Source of the DNA: Iris pallida
Lineage: Eukaryota > Streptophyta > Magnoliopsida > Asparagales > Iridaceae
Direction: 5' to 3'
Assembly: GCA_029216955.1 (NCBI GenBank)
Contig: JANAVB010033217.1
Location: 2,672,647 to 2,736,646 of the forward strand
DNA length: 64,000 nucleotides
Under the pieces are notes generated by a model. That model did not search any database. It was not told where the DNA came from and saw nothing but the letters and a program-made list of their open reading frames with translations. The translations under genes were made by a program, and so were the position numbers. This document shows, piece after piece, positions 49,527-58,850 of the stretch (positions are counted from its first letter, which is position 1; each line of letters begins with the position of its first letter).

Positions 49527-49749
49527 ATCTAGGCAAGTACTCTCAGTCAATATGGTTCAAACTGATGGTAAATCTGAACCATTTGAAAATTTCCCTCGAG
49601 CCACCATTGGTTCTTTTATTTCTTTCATATATATTTTCAACAACATTCGTCTTCTTAATCTCCAGCTACCAAAGTTTGGTCAAGCTGATTACTTGTCTCT
49701 TTGAAGAGAGATTTTTGGTCTTTTCAGTATATAAAGTTGGACTTATTAT

Positions 49750-50090
49750 TTATCATGTTTTCAAAACCTCTGGATAAATACTAAATCCATCTTCTTTTCC
49801 TATCTATCATGTCCATTTTGACCTCTGCATAGATATTAGATCTACTTTTCTTTGGGTTCTTACATACTGTCATGTTCATATTACCTCTGATAGTATTATA
49901 CACTCTAAATAGAAAATAAGATTACATTATCTATCATGTCCATATTACCTCTGGATAGATATAATGTTTGAGTTTAGAAAATTCGTCATGTTCATATAAC
50001 CTCTGATGAATATTTTCTACCCCATACAAAACAAGATTTCACCATAGACTTGTCACGTCCATATTACCTCTGATAAGTGCTTTCTATCTC
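49750..50090. repeat. Degenerate tandem repeat, ~50-65 bp, six copies
   Basis: Copies of 'catgtccatattacctctg' followed by a gatagatat-like tail, near 49,760, 49,808, 49,869, 49,936, 49,986 and 50,046. They occupy the gap between the sense Gag-protease end and the antisense gene's 3' end, so they are 3' flank to both. Confidence 0.8.
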
Positions 50091-50108
50091 CTACCTATTG
50101 TTTGAAAT

Positions 50109-50825
50109 TCAACGATAGGATCGCAAAACAAATCTTTCATTCATTTCTGGTGGAAATACTACAGAATGGATAAGACAAAAAGATGACAAAAACACTCTCT
50201 TAAGGTGGAGTGGAAGCATCTTGGAGCAATTTTTTAATTCTTCTAGTCGTCTGCCACGAGAACTCATAACCTTATTGGTAGCCTCTGCACGTCGAGCTTC
50301 AGGAGTGCAAATACGAGAAAGCTCAACAAAGGTAATTATCAAGTTGTCCTTTGCTTCATCAAGAGTTCTGATGGTCGACTCAGCCCCAAAAGCCTTTTCT
50401 TCTAAAATTGAGCTTTGGGTGAGATGTAGATTTCGAGCATCGATCATCTTCTCCCTTTCAGCCTTCAAGCAAGCTAGCTCTACCTCAACTTCACGGATTC
50501 TGTCATTCTTGCTCTGAATATCTATGTTCAAAGCGTCATAAGCCACTCTGTGGCCATACAGTGCAGGTTTTACGCCAGTCAAAAAGGCTTTCTCTTTAGC
50601 AACCTTCAGACTGTGTTCACGGAGGGCTGCATTATATGTAGTCTCTCGAGCAAGATAATCAGCTGTTAAGGCATCATATTCTTCCTCGATGAGACTTTCA
50701 ACAGTTTTACTAGACAGATTAAGATATTCTCTGATTGGCTGTTTAAGGTCTTCCACAATTTTCTTCAATGCGGCAGCTCTTTCAGTATCATTGAACAAAT
50801 CAACGTTCTTGATGGTCGAAGCCAT
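50109..50825 (-). CDS. Antisense gene: C-terminal coiled-coil part
   Basis: Open frame of 238 aa on the minus strand, rich in charged residues and Leu, with heptad-like spacing (AALKKIVEDLKQPI, then NDRIREVEVELACLKAEREK), so a coiled coil is likely. It follows the acidic linker of exon 3 but in a different frame, overlapping it at 50,765-50,825. A one-base shift or a missed splice would join them; its ATG is probably not the real start. Confidence 0.6.
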   Translation of the reverse strand: MASTIKNVDLFNDTERAAALKKIVEDLKQPIREYLNLSSKTVESLIEEEYDALTADYLARETTYNAALREHSLKVAKEKAFLTGVKPALYGHRVAYDALNIDIQSKNDRIREVEVELACLKAEREKMIDARNLHLTQSSILEEKAFGAESTIRTLDEAKDNLIITFVELSRICTPEARRAEATNKVMSSRGRRLEELKNCSKMLPLHLKRVFLSSFCLIHSVVFPPEMNERFVLRSYR

Positions 50826-51729
50826 TGCCGTCTTAATGAAGACTCATAATTGAGGCCCTTATTTAGGACCATTGTTATCAAAGTTGCCAGGCTTTTATAA
50901 AAGGTGTCAGTATAAATCTCAATGAGGAGATCCATTTCTGTGCTGGAACTTGGCGTGGCAACAATATCTAACAGATCCCTTTCTCGAAAATCAGGGACAG
51001 ATGTTGGCGGTGCAACAGTAAGATGAGTCGAAATCGTTGGTGCTACCACCGTTATAGCCAATTGATCCCTAGAAGCTTCAGGGATTATATCACCAATCGG
51101 TGCAACAACAGATGGGGGCGGAGCCGATGACGTAACTATTGTTGTCTGGTTCCCAGGGACCTCAGTATCAACGTCTTCAATATTTGTCACTCCAGCCGTT
51201 TCTGGAGTTCTGGCGGCGGTAATATCGATGGATGTGGTGACAACTACAGGAGTTGGTTCAGATTCTGACATTGGCTTATCAGAAATTGGTACTAGATCAG
51301 TGACAACAGTAGAGGATGTTATTATTTCCTCAGTTTTTGTTGGAAGTTCAAGCATGCCTCCAACATCTCCTTCAATTGATTGTTCTACGGGATTTCCCAA
51401 CGTTTCAGCTGTGGTGAAACTTTCTACAGCTAATTCTTTGTTCAAGTCTGGATCACCTTCAGTAGTTCCATCATCACCTGCAGTGGGATCGACTCTTGTC
51501 TTCTCTTTGTGCTGATCCTCAACAAGAGAAGACAATTCAGATTGTGCTTGTTGTGCCTCAAGTGATGGAGGATGTCCTTTTTGAGGCTCCATCTTAGGCT
51601 TTTGTACTCCCCCTTCTTCAGCATCTGAGTTTCCTGAAGAAGAAGCTTCCCCTTCAGACTCCTCATTTTCTTCATAGATTTCTTCTTCTTGAGGAGGAAG
51701 AACTACATGCTTTGGTGCAATTATGACAT
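50765..51729 (-). CDS. Antisense gene: exon 3, acidic/Thr-rich linker
   Basis: Begins after the acceptor TTTTGCAG (intron end 51,730) and reads VIIAPKHVVLPPQEEEIY, in frame with exon 2 across the predicted 72-bp intron. It continues as MEPQKGHPPSLEAQQAQSEL and a long Thr/Val/Pro/Glu-rich region with repeats of the type TTSIDITA / TIVTSSAP, ending in TLITMVLNKGLNYESS. This is low-complexity sequence typical of a linker, with no catalytic domain recognised. Confidence 0.6.
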
Positions 51730-51801
51730 CTGCAAAATAAACAAAAATAAGTTAATATACAAAATCATGATATATAATTCTGTATAGGTTTTGTATAATA
51801 C
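51730..51801 (-). other. Predicted 72-bp intron in the antisense gene
   Basis: Minus-strand GTATTATAC donor at 51,801 and TTATTTTGCAG acceptor ending at 51,730, AT-rich between. Removing it joins two open frames in phase (...HIP then NVIIAPKHVV). Without splicing the frame ends at 51,752. A spliced antisense gene on the minus strand is therefore likely. Confidence 0.65.
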
Positions 51802-54357
51802 TTGGAATATGTGCGTTTTTTTCAAGATATGTATCATAATCACCATCCCAGTCATCATCCTCAAAGTCAAGAGCCGGTTCGTCTGATGGAATACGATCTT
51901 GATCAGCAGTGGATATAGTAGTAGTACCCTCCGTAACTTGTGCCTTGGACGGCAAAGATAAATGAAGCGAGGTGCTAAGACGTCCAGGAGACAAAAGTGT
52001 TACAGCTCCTGATCCAACTGTCTGTAGAGGGGCTGAAGACCCTTCTCCAGGATGGACTGAGGAAGAACCGACGAGAGGATCTTCTTCAATATCCTCTTCC
52101 GGAGTGTTAACGCTTGGCTTGGAAGGTCCTTTTGTAGTAGACCTCTTCCTCTTTTCTGGAGTTTTTACTGGAGATGTGCCGACTGCACTCTGTTTTCTTT
52201 TTCGGCCTTTACCAATAATGATAGATTCTGCAGCTGGTTCTCCAACTCCTGTCGGGATAACTACTAAAAATGGATCTGGGATGCCAGTATCGTCAGGGAT
52301 GTCTGCTGGTACCCTGACCTGCTCCTCAATATCCCCTTCTTTAGGCCACCTCAGACTACCCTTCATATTGTAACCATGGGCAAAGGAACGAATTGAAGCA
52401 TAGAAGTGGGCATACGTATGGAGTATATGTAGTTCTGTAGTGCTAGTGGCAGTCGAAATTCTAAATTTAGCACCAGTCCGAGCAGCACCGAAATACCTCC
52501 AACCTCTAGCTCCGTCAAGTAATTTCCCATAGTAACGAAAATTAGTCAAAGGATTACCAACATGAAGTTGGTCGTATCCAAATTGGCGAGCAAACCTACT
52601 GGGTAAGTATGGTTCGAACGCACAACTATCTTCGTTTCTGTACATCAGATGAGACGGTCTGATGCACTGAAGCCACCTAAAGACTAACTGTGGCAATACA
52701 ACTCTTCCTTCAACTTCATCTTCAAACTGGACACCGAAGCAATCTGCTGGAACGTGCGGTCGAGTACAAAAGAAGTTCCAACCGTATGAATAATTCAAAA
52801 CTGCTCGGGTATCTGCCACAGTCGTAGCAATCCATGTAGCTTTGCTGAATTTTTGGAGGAAGACCTCCGCATCATCGCCTGGGCCCGGCGGTAATAATCT
52901 GCAGTTGTGATGTAACAACCAGCCCATCAGATAAGTGTAGGGCATCTCTACTCTAGGGAAAATATTCCGATGAGGAGCATTGTTAATTAACTCCTCACCG
53001 AAGGTTCTTAAACCTGTATTTATCTGACACACCATGGCCGACAGCAGGTTGATCCTGACTTTAAATACCAGACATACCGCTGGCCATAGCACACTGCGAT
53101 GAATTCTGTCAACAGTACCGATACCTGGTACAACCCATCTTCTCAACCATAAAGAAAGAAAGCCTGCCAGCAAAGCTCTCCGTGAGATTCTCTGACTACC
53201 ATATCTGAGGAAGCTCAAGGCTTCAGTTCCTGCAGGAAATTCTCCAGTCTTCGTAGACAGATATTTATTCGGGAATTTATAAGTAACCATCATATCCCAA
53301 ACCTTGTTAGAAGGGATTGTCGAATCTATGTTGATTATTGGAGCTTTGTTTTCTTGAAACCTTTCTTTATCTTCCTTGGATATCTTATCCTTATGGAAGA
53401 AAAGATAAGTCGTCCACTTGTTGATATACGCCAAATGGGATGTACTTTCATGCATCGTGGTACAAATCAGGTAGTGGCACATCAGTTCTTCGTATGTCTC
53501 GATTAACTAAGGGTTAACTCCTCTGATTTCAGCAAGCTCCCTGTTGGAGGGAACGTATTCTTCATATGGGGCCTCCTCCATTGGCAGCTTCGAGATAAAC
53601 TGCATCTCATGAAGGACAAGACCCATTTTACCTTTCGGGGTGGCAAAAGTTCCAGTTGAACTCAAATATATCTCCATCAAGGCCAGAAATAAGTTTCCAT
53701 TCGGAGGAATACCATAACTGGTGGAAGCTACTGCTTCGTACAAGCCAATATCTTTCAACTCTTCCTCAAAGTTCTTCATCATCCAAAGGCTTATCTGAAT
53801 CCAACTCTGGTTGAATGGAGTCAACCATCCTGGCAGTCTGGGGTTGGTTTGGGGATATAATACAGCTTCCTTCATAAATTTATTGACAAACATCGGGGTT
53901 TGAACTGGCTGTATTAAACCCGAATCTTCGCTAGGATTAGAGCCTGGCATAAGGCCAAAGATAGAAGTAACACCTCCATTGGGAACACTAGCAAAGTATC
54001 CTATATCATTGGCACGCTCTCTCTTAAAGACAATTCTACCCGGGCATCCGTGACTACTGGGAGTCAAATTCCACAACATTTGTCGAGGATGAGTAGCATG
54101 GACGAATGCAGACAAAGGATAATCTCTGTCCATATCTGGAAGATACATAGCTCTATTTCCAAATTTAAAAACCCAAGACTCTTTCTTGGGGTGTGTCTGG
54201 GATTTACAATCAATGGCATCTCCAAATAGAAAAGCTGGTTTTGCGAAGTGTTGTCCGTCTAGTGAACTCAACAATTCCCTATTTATCATGGATAGCAACA
54301 GTCTATCCCCTTGAGCTGCTATCAACTTGCCCTCTCTGCCGGATACTCGGGGTTCGA
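51802..54357 (-). CDS. Antisense gene: exon 2, plant-mobile-domain-like body
   Basis: One minus-strand frame from acceptor-like TTTCCTCAG (54,358) to the donor at 51,801, interrupted only by a TAG at 53,507 (NP-stop-LIETYEELMCHYL), likely a CAG altered by C-to-T. PMD-like features: SFLRYGSQRISRRALLAGFL, then SLWLRRWVVPG, a Leu-rich stretch, MGWLLHHNCRLLPPG, and EPYLPSRFARQFGYDQ near the end. A basic KGRKRKQS/KRKRSTTKG segment could be a nuclear signal. PMD proteins are known as accessory ORFs of plant gypsy elements and as host silencing-related proteins (MAIN/MAIL1). The domain call is from motif memory; the function here is unknown. Confidence 0.65.
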
Positions 54358-54565
54358 CTGAGGAAATTGGACATGAGATAAATCTTCCAAATAGTTCGAA
54401 CCTACCATGCCAACTGATGATCCGAAAACTTCAGCGAGGGGGTGAACTTGCAAATCCATGGTGAAATAACAAAAGAGATCAGTTAGTTCGAAGTTTTTTT
54501 TTAAAAGTTGATGAAAAGCTTATGAAGTCTTTGTTCGGCAAAATCTCTCAAAAAGATGGATGAAC

Positions 54566-54788
54566 TTTACGCTACCACATAGTAATATGAGCGTAATATA
54601 ACTTTTTACGCTGGCATATACGAACATGAGCGTAGTTAAGTTTTACGCTAGCACATTAAATATGGGCATATTTTACACTGTCACATATAACGTGGGCGTA
54701 TTCTTGTTATCTTTTTACGCTAACACGAACAACGTGGGCGTACAATGTTATTTCAGCTTTACGCTCACACGTACAACGTGGGCGTAAA
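54566..54788. repeat. Array of six ~30-bp hairpins built from TTTACGC...GCGTAAA
   Basis: Near 54,566, 54,606, 54,644, 54,668, 54,713 and 54,759 the sequence reads TTTACGCT, ~16 nt, then GCGTA(AA). In the last copy the inner bases also pair (CACG with CGTG) and the stem extends to CAGC/GCTG. The array lies directly downstream of the antisense first exon. Confidence 0.85.
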
Positions 54789-55007
54789 AAGCTGAAAGTT
54801 TGGTTTATCTTCTTCTTCCTCGACGGATTTGTTTTCTCCCAACCAAAGATTAGGGTTTTTACCCATCATAGGCGGAGCCACGGCCGGGTTAGGATTTTGT
54901 TGTGGCAGTAATGACTGAGTAGGGGTTTTCACATGATCAGTCGAAGAAGAATCAATGGCTGGTTTCTTCCCCTTGCTACCGGCGGCGGATGATTTCTTAG
55001 GAGCCAT
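54765..55007 (-). CDS. Antisense gene: first exon (MAPKK...)
   Basis: ATG at 55,007 on the minus strand, 81 nt downstream of a TATA box. It encodes MAPKKSSAAGSKGKKPA, a Ser/Pro-rich stretch and an acidic end (SVEEEEDKPN). The frame runs to 54,765 inside the hairpin array; a splice donor before that would be expected. It resembles the plus-strand exon at 58,297 in the neighbouring element. A further likely coding piece (MDLQVHPLAEVFGSSVGM, from 54,459) lies between it and exon 2 in a frame that needs a splice or a one-base shift. Confidence 0.65.
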   Translation of the reverse strand: MAPKKSSAAGSKGKKPAIDSSSTDHVKTPTQSLLPQQNPNPAVAPPMMGKNPNLWLGENKSVEEEEDKPNFQLFTPTLYV

Positions 55008-55087
55008 CAGGTCAGAGTTTCGAAGAAAGAAAAGGCAAAAAGATTCAAGAAGATGAGTAAAAGTGTTTTCTCTCTCTGAAAAAGACC

Positions 55088-55095
55088 TATTTATA
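55088..55095 (-). promoter_or_regulatory. TATA box of the antisense gene
   Basis: Reverse complement TATAAATA, followed by an AG/CT-rich leader and then the MAPKK start 81 nt on. It lies outside the LTR, about 190 bp inside the 3' LTR boundary. Confidence 0.65.
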
Positions 55096-55267
55096 AGAGA
55101 GAGATTCAAAACCGACTGTTGGATATCCCTGAAATTATGCCGACTGTTGGACATCTCCGCTTTTACGCGGATGGCTGTTGCGTATCCCAAATTTTACGCT
55201 GGCAGGTCAAATCTCAATTTTTACGTTATGTTCAAAGTGTTTCAAATTTTGGAGATATTTGAAAACT

Positions 55268-55280
55268 TTGAAGGGGGTCT
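55268..55280 (+). other. Polypurine tract of the pol-less element
   Basis: TTGAAGGGGGTCT abuts the 3' LTR start. The same tract on the minus strand precedes the LTR of the right-hand element (57,882-57,896). Confidence 0.8.
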
Positions 55281-56376
55281 TGTAGGAGCGTAAAAAGTGC
55301 TTCAAAGCAAGAGTCATCTTATTCATAAATTATTGGTTTTCTACACCAAACAAGAGCGGATAATCTCTTTTACGCCTAAGCAGGCTGATCATTTTACGCT
55401 TGGGTCCACACCGATGGTTTTACGCCAAGGACAGAGCAGCCTCTTTTACGCTGGACAAAGCTGTCAAATCTCTTATTTAATACAAACTCTGACATGAAGA
55501 TATTAATGATGCCATTTACCACAGAATTCAATGGGATTCGTCTTATACAAAGACCATTGTTGTCGTTTACGGGGGATCGAGCTACTTTACGCTCACTATA
55601 TGGTTTCTTTTACGCACGGAGTTCTACATGAGTTTTTACGCTCATAAAACAATGTGTGCGTAAAGTCTATTTGAGCCATTTTACGCTCAAGGTCATTCAA
55701 TAACCACTTTACGCTGGAAATCTATGACATAGCTATTTTACGCTCATCTTACTGCTTTACGCCCAGAGGATGTTGGAGCTATTTTTACGCCCTATTCTTT
55801 CTGGCCAGTATGGAACGTGGTTTGCCTACATGGCCTTCATGCCATATATTTCGAAGAACGTTTGTACATGCATCCTATTCTCACTGAAATAATGGGATAC
55901 ATGTCAACGTATGCAAAGGATGACTCTGATCATGGGTGGCAGTTATTAGCGTAAAGAGAGATTTTGGTGTCTTTTTACGCACAGAAGCCCCAGTCTATAA
56001 ATAGACTCATTTTTCTCAGAGGGACAGGAAGAGAACAAGGGAGAATACAGAGATCAGGACTTCGAGATTTTGATCCTCCAGAGCATTGTTCTTCAACTTT
56101 TCTTTCAGAACAGAGTGAAGCAAAGCAGGAAAGCATTCGGCCTCGCCATCAGTGCCCAAGTGCGTCGATACCTTCCTGGTGACTTAGTTCTTCCAAGTTG
56201 TTCTACTTCAAGCAGTGATCTTCATCATCATCATATGGTCCAAGGAACAAAGTGATCATTTACGAATCAGACTTCCATAGCAATACTTTCTCAGAATCAA
56301 ATTTGTACTTCTTGTACTTTTTCTCGTTTTATTTCAAAATCCAACCTTTTGTTTGGCAATTTTGTTAAGTAAAACA
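55281..56376 (+). repeat. 3' LTR of the pol-less element
   Basis: Direct repeat of 42,953-44,028, with the same TTTACGC cluster and a TATA box at 55,996-56,003. It retains ~20 bp (near 55,397-55,420) lost from the 5' LTR. Confidence 0.93.
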
Positions 56377-56474
56377 ATTATGCCTCATCCGTATACTCGG
56401 GCGATGGTAAACCCTTGGTTTCGTAACTCAAATATGATACAAATCGAACATTACTTAACTCTACCCAATATTGG
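56377..56474. other. Target duplication and residual pre-insertion sequence
   Basis: ATTAT (56,377-56,381) is the right copy of the duplication. The next ~90 bp should be continuous with 42,947 and leftward before insertion. Nothing else is recognised. Confidence 0.6.
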
Positions 56475-56847
56475 TGTTTGCCATTGATTGTAAAAGTACA
56501 GAACAGTTTTATGGGAGGACTGAACTTAGACTCACAATACAAACTCGCTTGTACAAAAAAAGCCTAGGGACGAAAACCTAGGTACAGCAGTCTAAGTACA
56601 ATTATTTATTTTAAATTCTGGGGGGTGACGATAGAGGCTCGGAAAAGCGACGGCAGCCCTGTCTTACTCCTTGGACGATCGGTATGCAGCCTTGGCTCCT
56701 GTGACGAGATGGTTGGCGTTGACGAAGAAATGCTCTTCTTGCTCTCCTCGTATTGCTCTTCTGGCTTCTCTCTTTCTCCGTGTATTTTTCTCTCTGATAG
56801 CGTATATCTCTCCTTGTATCTTTTTTTGCAAGGGAATGGCACCCTGC

Positions 56848-56855
56848 TATTTATA
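56848..56855 (-). promoter_or_regulatory. TATA box of the right-hand LTR
   Basis: Reverse complement TATAAATA (in ctattataaatag), followed leftward by a GA-rich leader. It fits the U3/R boundary of a minus-oriented LTR. Confidence 0.6.
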
Positions 56856-57239
56856 ATAGTGGGGAGCATCATTAGGGTTTGGATGATTACCCATTCTCAA
56901 AGTGGCGGCAGCCTGATGCTTAATCAATCTGGACCATTAGTTTTAATCGTGAAGGATCTGGGCCATAAATGGGGATAGCACTGAATCCTGCGAATGATTA
57001 ATGCTGATTGCTTTAAATCTTCATGATTGGTTGTGTCAAGCTTGGATCTCTCACCACGTGTCCCATTGGCTTGATTATGAATGATATGACCTGATCTCAT
57101 TAATTATGAGGATAACGTTAAATATGGTCATTGGGATCTGGTAAATCTCTGATTGATCTGCATCTCATAATCATCCTTGCTACCAGCTGTCAAGTCGTAG
57201 GGGCAATTGAATCTCTGCCACGTGTCTTAATGAAGGACT

Positions 57240-57850
57240 CTGCCAGAGCCGCATGAGATCTATGAATCGCATGAGACAGCATCTCAGTGAACCGCATAGG
57301 TATAGTATTTACGAGCCGCATGGGATGGTTTCTCGGTGGGCCGCATAAGTGTAGTACTCGCGAGCCGCATGGGATGGCTTCTTGGTGAGCCGTAGGAAGA
57401 CGATTCTTGCCAGCCGTATGAAGCTATTCTTCACTGGAGCCGCATGGGGGTAGCCACGTGCCAATCTCGGATTGTGTCAGAGATTTTCTCCTATTCCCAA
57501 AGAGTCTGTCATTATGACAGGGCCATTATGACACTTCATGTCAGAGCCGTCAGCTGTCAAATCATGGCAGATCATTAAATAGGGCCATTGCTCGATGGCC
57601 AGCTGTGTAAAGGGGTCCCATGGGGACACGTGGCATTGATCGAGCCGCATATCTCTGTTGGTCGAATGGGAGCCGTATGTACTTCTGAACTGCATGCGGC
57701 TAGGGGCTCTTTGAACCGCATAGGACTGTCCTTATGTAAGCCGTATGGACTCTTCTGCCCCGAGCCGCATGAGACTAAGAGTCTCTCTGAACCGCATGGG
57801 ACTGCTCCTGTATGAGCCGCATGGGGTTCTCCTGTTCTGAGCCGCATAGA
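57240..57850. repeat. Dispersed GCCGCAT(G/A) motif cluster in the LTR
   Basis: About 18 copies of (A)GCCGCATGAG, AACCGCATAGG or GCCGTATGG, irregularly spaced by 20-50 bp, nearly all in one orientation, that of the antisense (plus-strand) exon. Confidence 0.85.
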
Positions 57851-57881
57851 TCATCATTCTGATATTTTCTATGCTTCTACA

Positions 57882-57896
57882 AGACCCCCTTCAAAG
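57882..57896 (-). other. Polypurine tract of the right-hand element
   Basis: The minus strand reads ACTTTGAAGGGGGTCT directly before the LTR start, matching the tract at 55,265-55,280. Confidence 0.75.
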
Positions 57897-58189
57897 TTTT
57901 TAATTTGCAAAATTGGAATACTTTGAATAAGAAGCATGGCCTTTGCGGACCGCATAGATGATTCAGCTGCATGGATCTATCTGGCCGCATGAGCTGTTAG
58001 GCCGTATAGACTTTTTGCCATGTGTCCCAACCACGTGTGTAAATCTTCTGTATTAAATGCCCTTGATTCGCCGCCTCTTGGGGAAGGATCCCAAGGGTCA
58101 GTTTTGTTTTGACCGAAGCATTTTTCCTTTATTCTTTTAGGCGGCACGTGGATCGAGACGTTTGTTTGATTTTTCAAGCCTCATTCGCC

Positions 58190-58197
58190 TATAAATA
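58190..58197 (+). promoter_or_regulatory. TATA box of the plus-strand (antisense) exon
   Basis: TATAAATA in gcctataaatagg, followed by a CT-rich leader and the MAPKK start 107 nt on. It mirrors the TATA box at 55,088 in the neighbouring element. Confidence 0.6.
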
Positions 58198-58296
58198 GGA
58201 GTAATTTTATTCTTTGAGGGTTTCTTTACCTTCTCTCTTTTGCTCGAACTCCTTGTTGCCGACTTCCTCTTCGTTTTCTCCCATCAACGCTCGGCA

Positions 58297-58569
58297 ATGG
58301 CTCCCAAGAAGACTGTCGCTGCTATGGGCAAGAAGGCCGCGTCATCTTCTGCGACAGCGAAGGGCAAGAAGGGCGCGTCTTCATCGACTACGGTGGCGAA
58401 TGTGGCGGCTCCTTCGACGGCTGACGTGCCTGTTTTTCACCCCGACGTTCACCCGTCTATTGCTGGTAGGACCATCAATCATGAACTGTCATGGCTACGC
58501 CGCATATCTTATGTGCGAGCCTATATTTCCAAGTATGCTGCGTGTCCGACTCATTTTCTGGCCGCATAG
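58297..58569 (+). CDS. Antisense first exon (MAPKK...) of the right-hand element
   Basis: The ATG in ggcaatggctcc opens MAPKKTVAAMGKKAASSSA, then a Ser/Ala/Lys-rich stretch, FHPDVHPSIAG and SWLRRISYVRAYI, ending at 58,569. It runs opposite to pol. Start, composition and TATA position match the first exon of the antisense gene in the pol-less element, but no PMD body follows. The downstream 58.6-59.9 kb is repeats, so the gene is probably a remnant unless it splices beyond them. The end of the exon is uncertain; a GTAGG after ...SIAG could be a donor. Confidence 0.5.
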   Translation: MAPKKTVAAMGKKAASSSATAKGKKGASSSTTVANVAAPSTADVPVFHPDVHPSIAGRTINHELSWLRRISYVRAYISKYAACPTHFLAA

Positions 58570-58775
58570 GATATGGCCCAGGCCTGAGCCGCATGAAAGT
58601 TGTTGTTTGCAGTCGCATGACTACTTCATCATCAGGGCCGCATAAGCTTATTTGGATTTGGACCGCATGAGCTCTTTCAAACTGAGCCGCATAAGCTCAT
58701 TCGGACTGACTTGTATGAACTCTTTCAAACTGAGCTGCATGAGGCTATACTGAGCTAAGCCGCATGAGCATCACG
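58560..58775. repeat. Second GCCGCAT motif cluster, downstream of the antisense exon
   Basis: Eight copies of GCCGCAT(A/G)AG and close variants within 200 bp. Four more lie upstream of the exon (57,951-58,010). The layout parallels the TTTACGC motif around the MAPKK exon of the pol-less element. Confidence 0.8.
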
Positions 58776-58850
58776 TAGTTTGTGTTTCAGCTATCTTTTT
58801 GACTTGTTTCTTTTGTCTTTCTTTAGTGAATCTGCCAGTAAATCCTTCGG

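Larger units (their letters stand above)
42953..56376 (+). mobile_element. Complete pol-less Tat/Ogre-like LTR element with antisense accessory gene (13,424 bp)
   Basis: Two LTRs (1076 and 1096 bp) begin TGTAGGAGC and end CA. The target duplication ATTAT is perfect (42,948-42,952 and 56,377-56,381). A primer-binding site follows the 5' LTR by 3 nt and a polypurine tract (TTGAAGGGGGTCT) abuts the 3' LTR. The sense strand codes for Gag and protease only, ending where RT begins in related elements. The rest (about 50.1-55.0 kb) holds a gene on the opposite strand. LTRs differ by roughly 3% by eye, mostly transitions, plus a ~20-bp deletion in the 5' LTR. Confidence 0.9.
56475..57881 (-). repeat. 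3' LTR of the right-hand Tat element
   Basis: The minus strand starts TGTAGAAGCATAG at 57,881, right after a polypurine tract nearly identical to that of the pol-less element. It has about 18 GCCGCAT-like motifs (57,240-57,850), then a TATA box and leader. The left end is provisional. Confidence 0.65.

Noticed and set aside
49396..49777. 84-102 aa plus-strand frames after Gag-protease
   Set aside because: Mostly frame shadows; only a short stretch (VLSVNM...) is homologous to the linker before RT and it is covered in the Gag-protease continuation entry.
42953..56376. Endogenous virus or pararetrovirus
   Set aside because: It has paired LTRs, a 5-bp target duplication and Tat-type Gag; no movement protein or viral RT.
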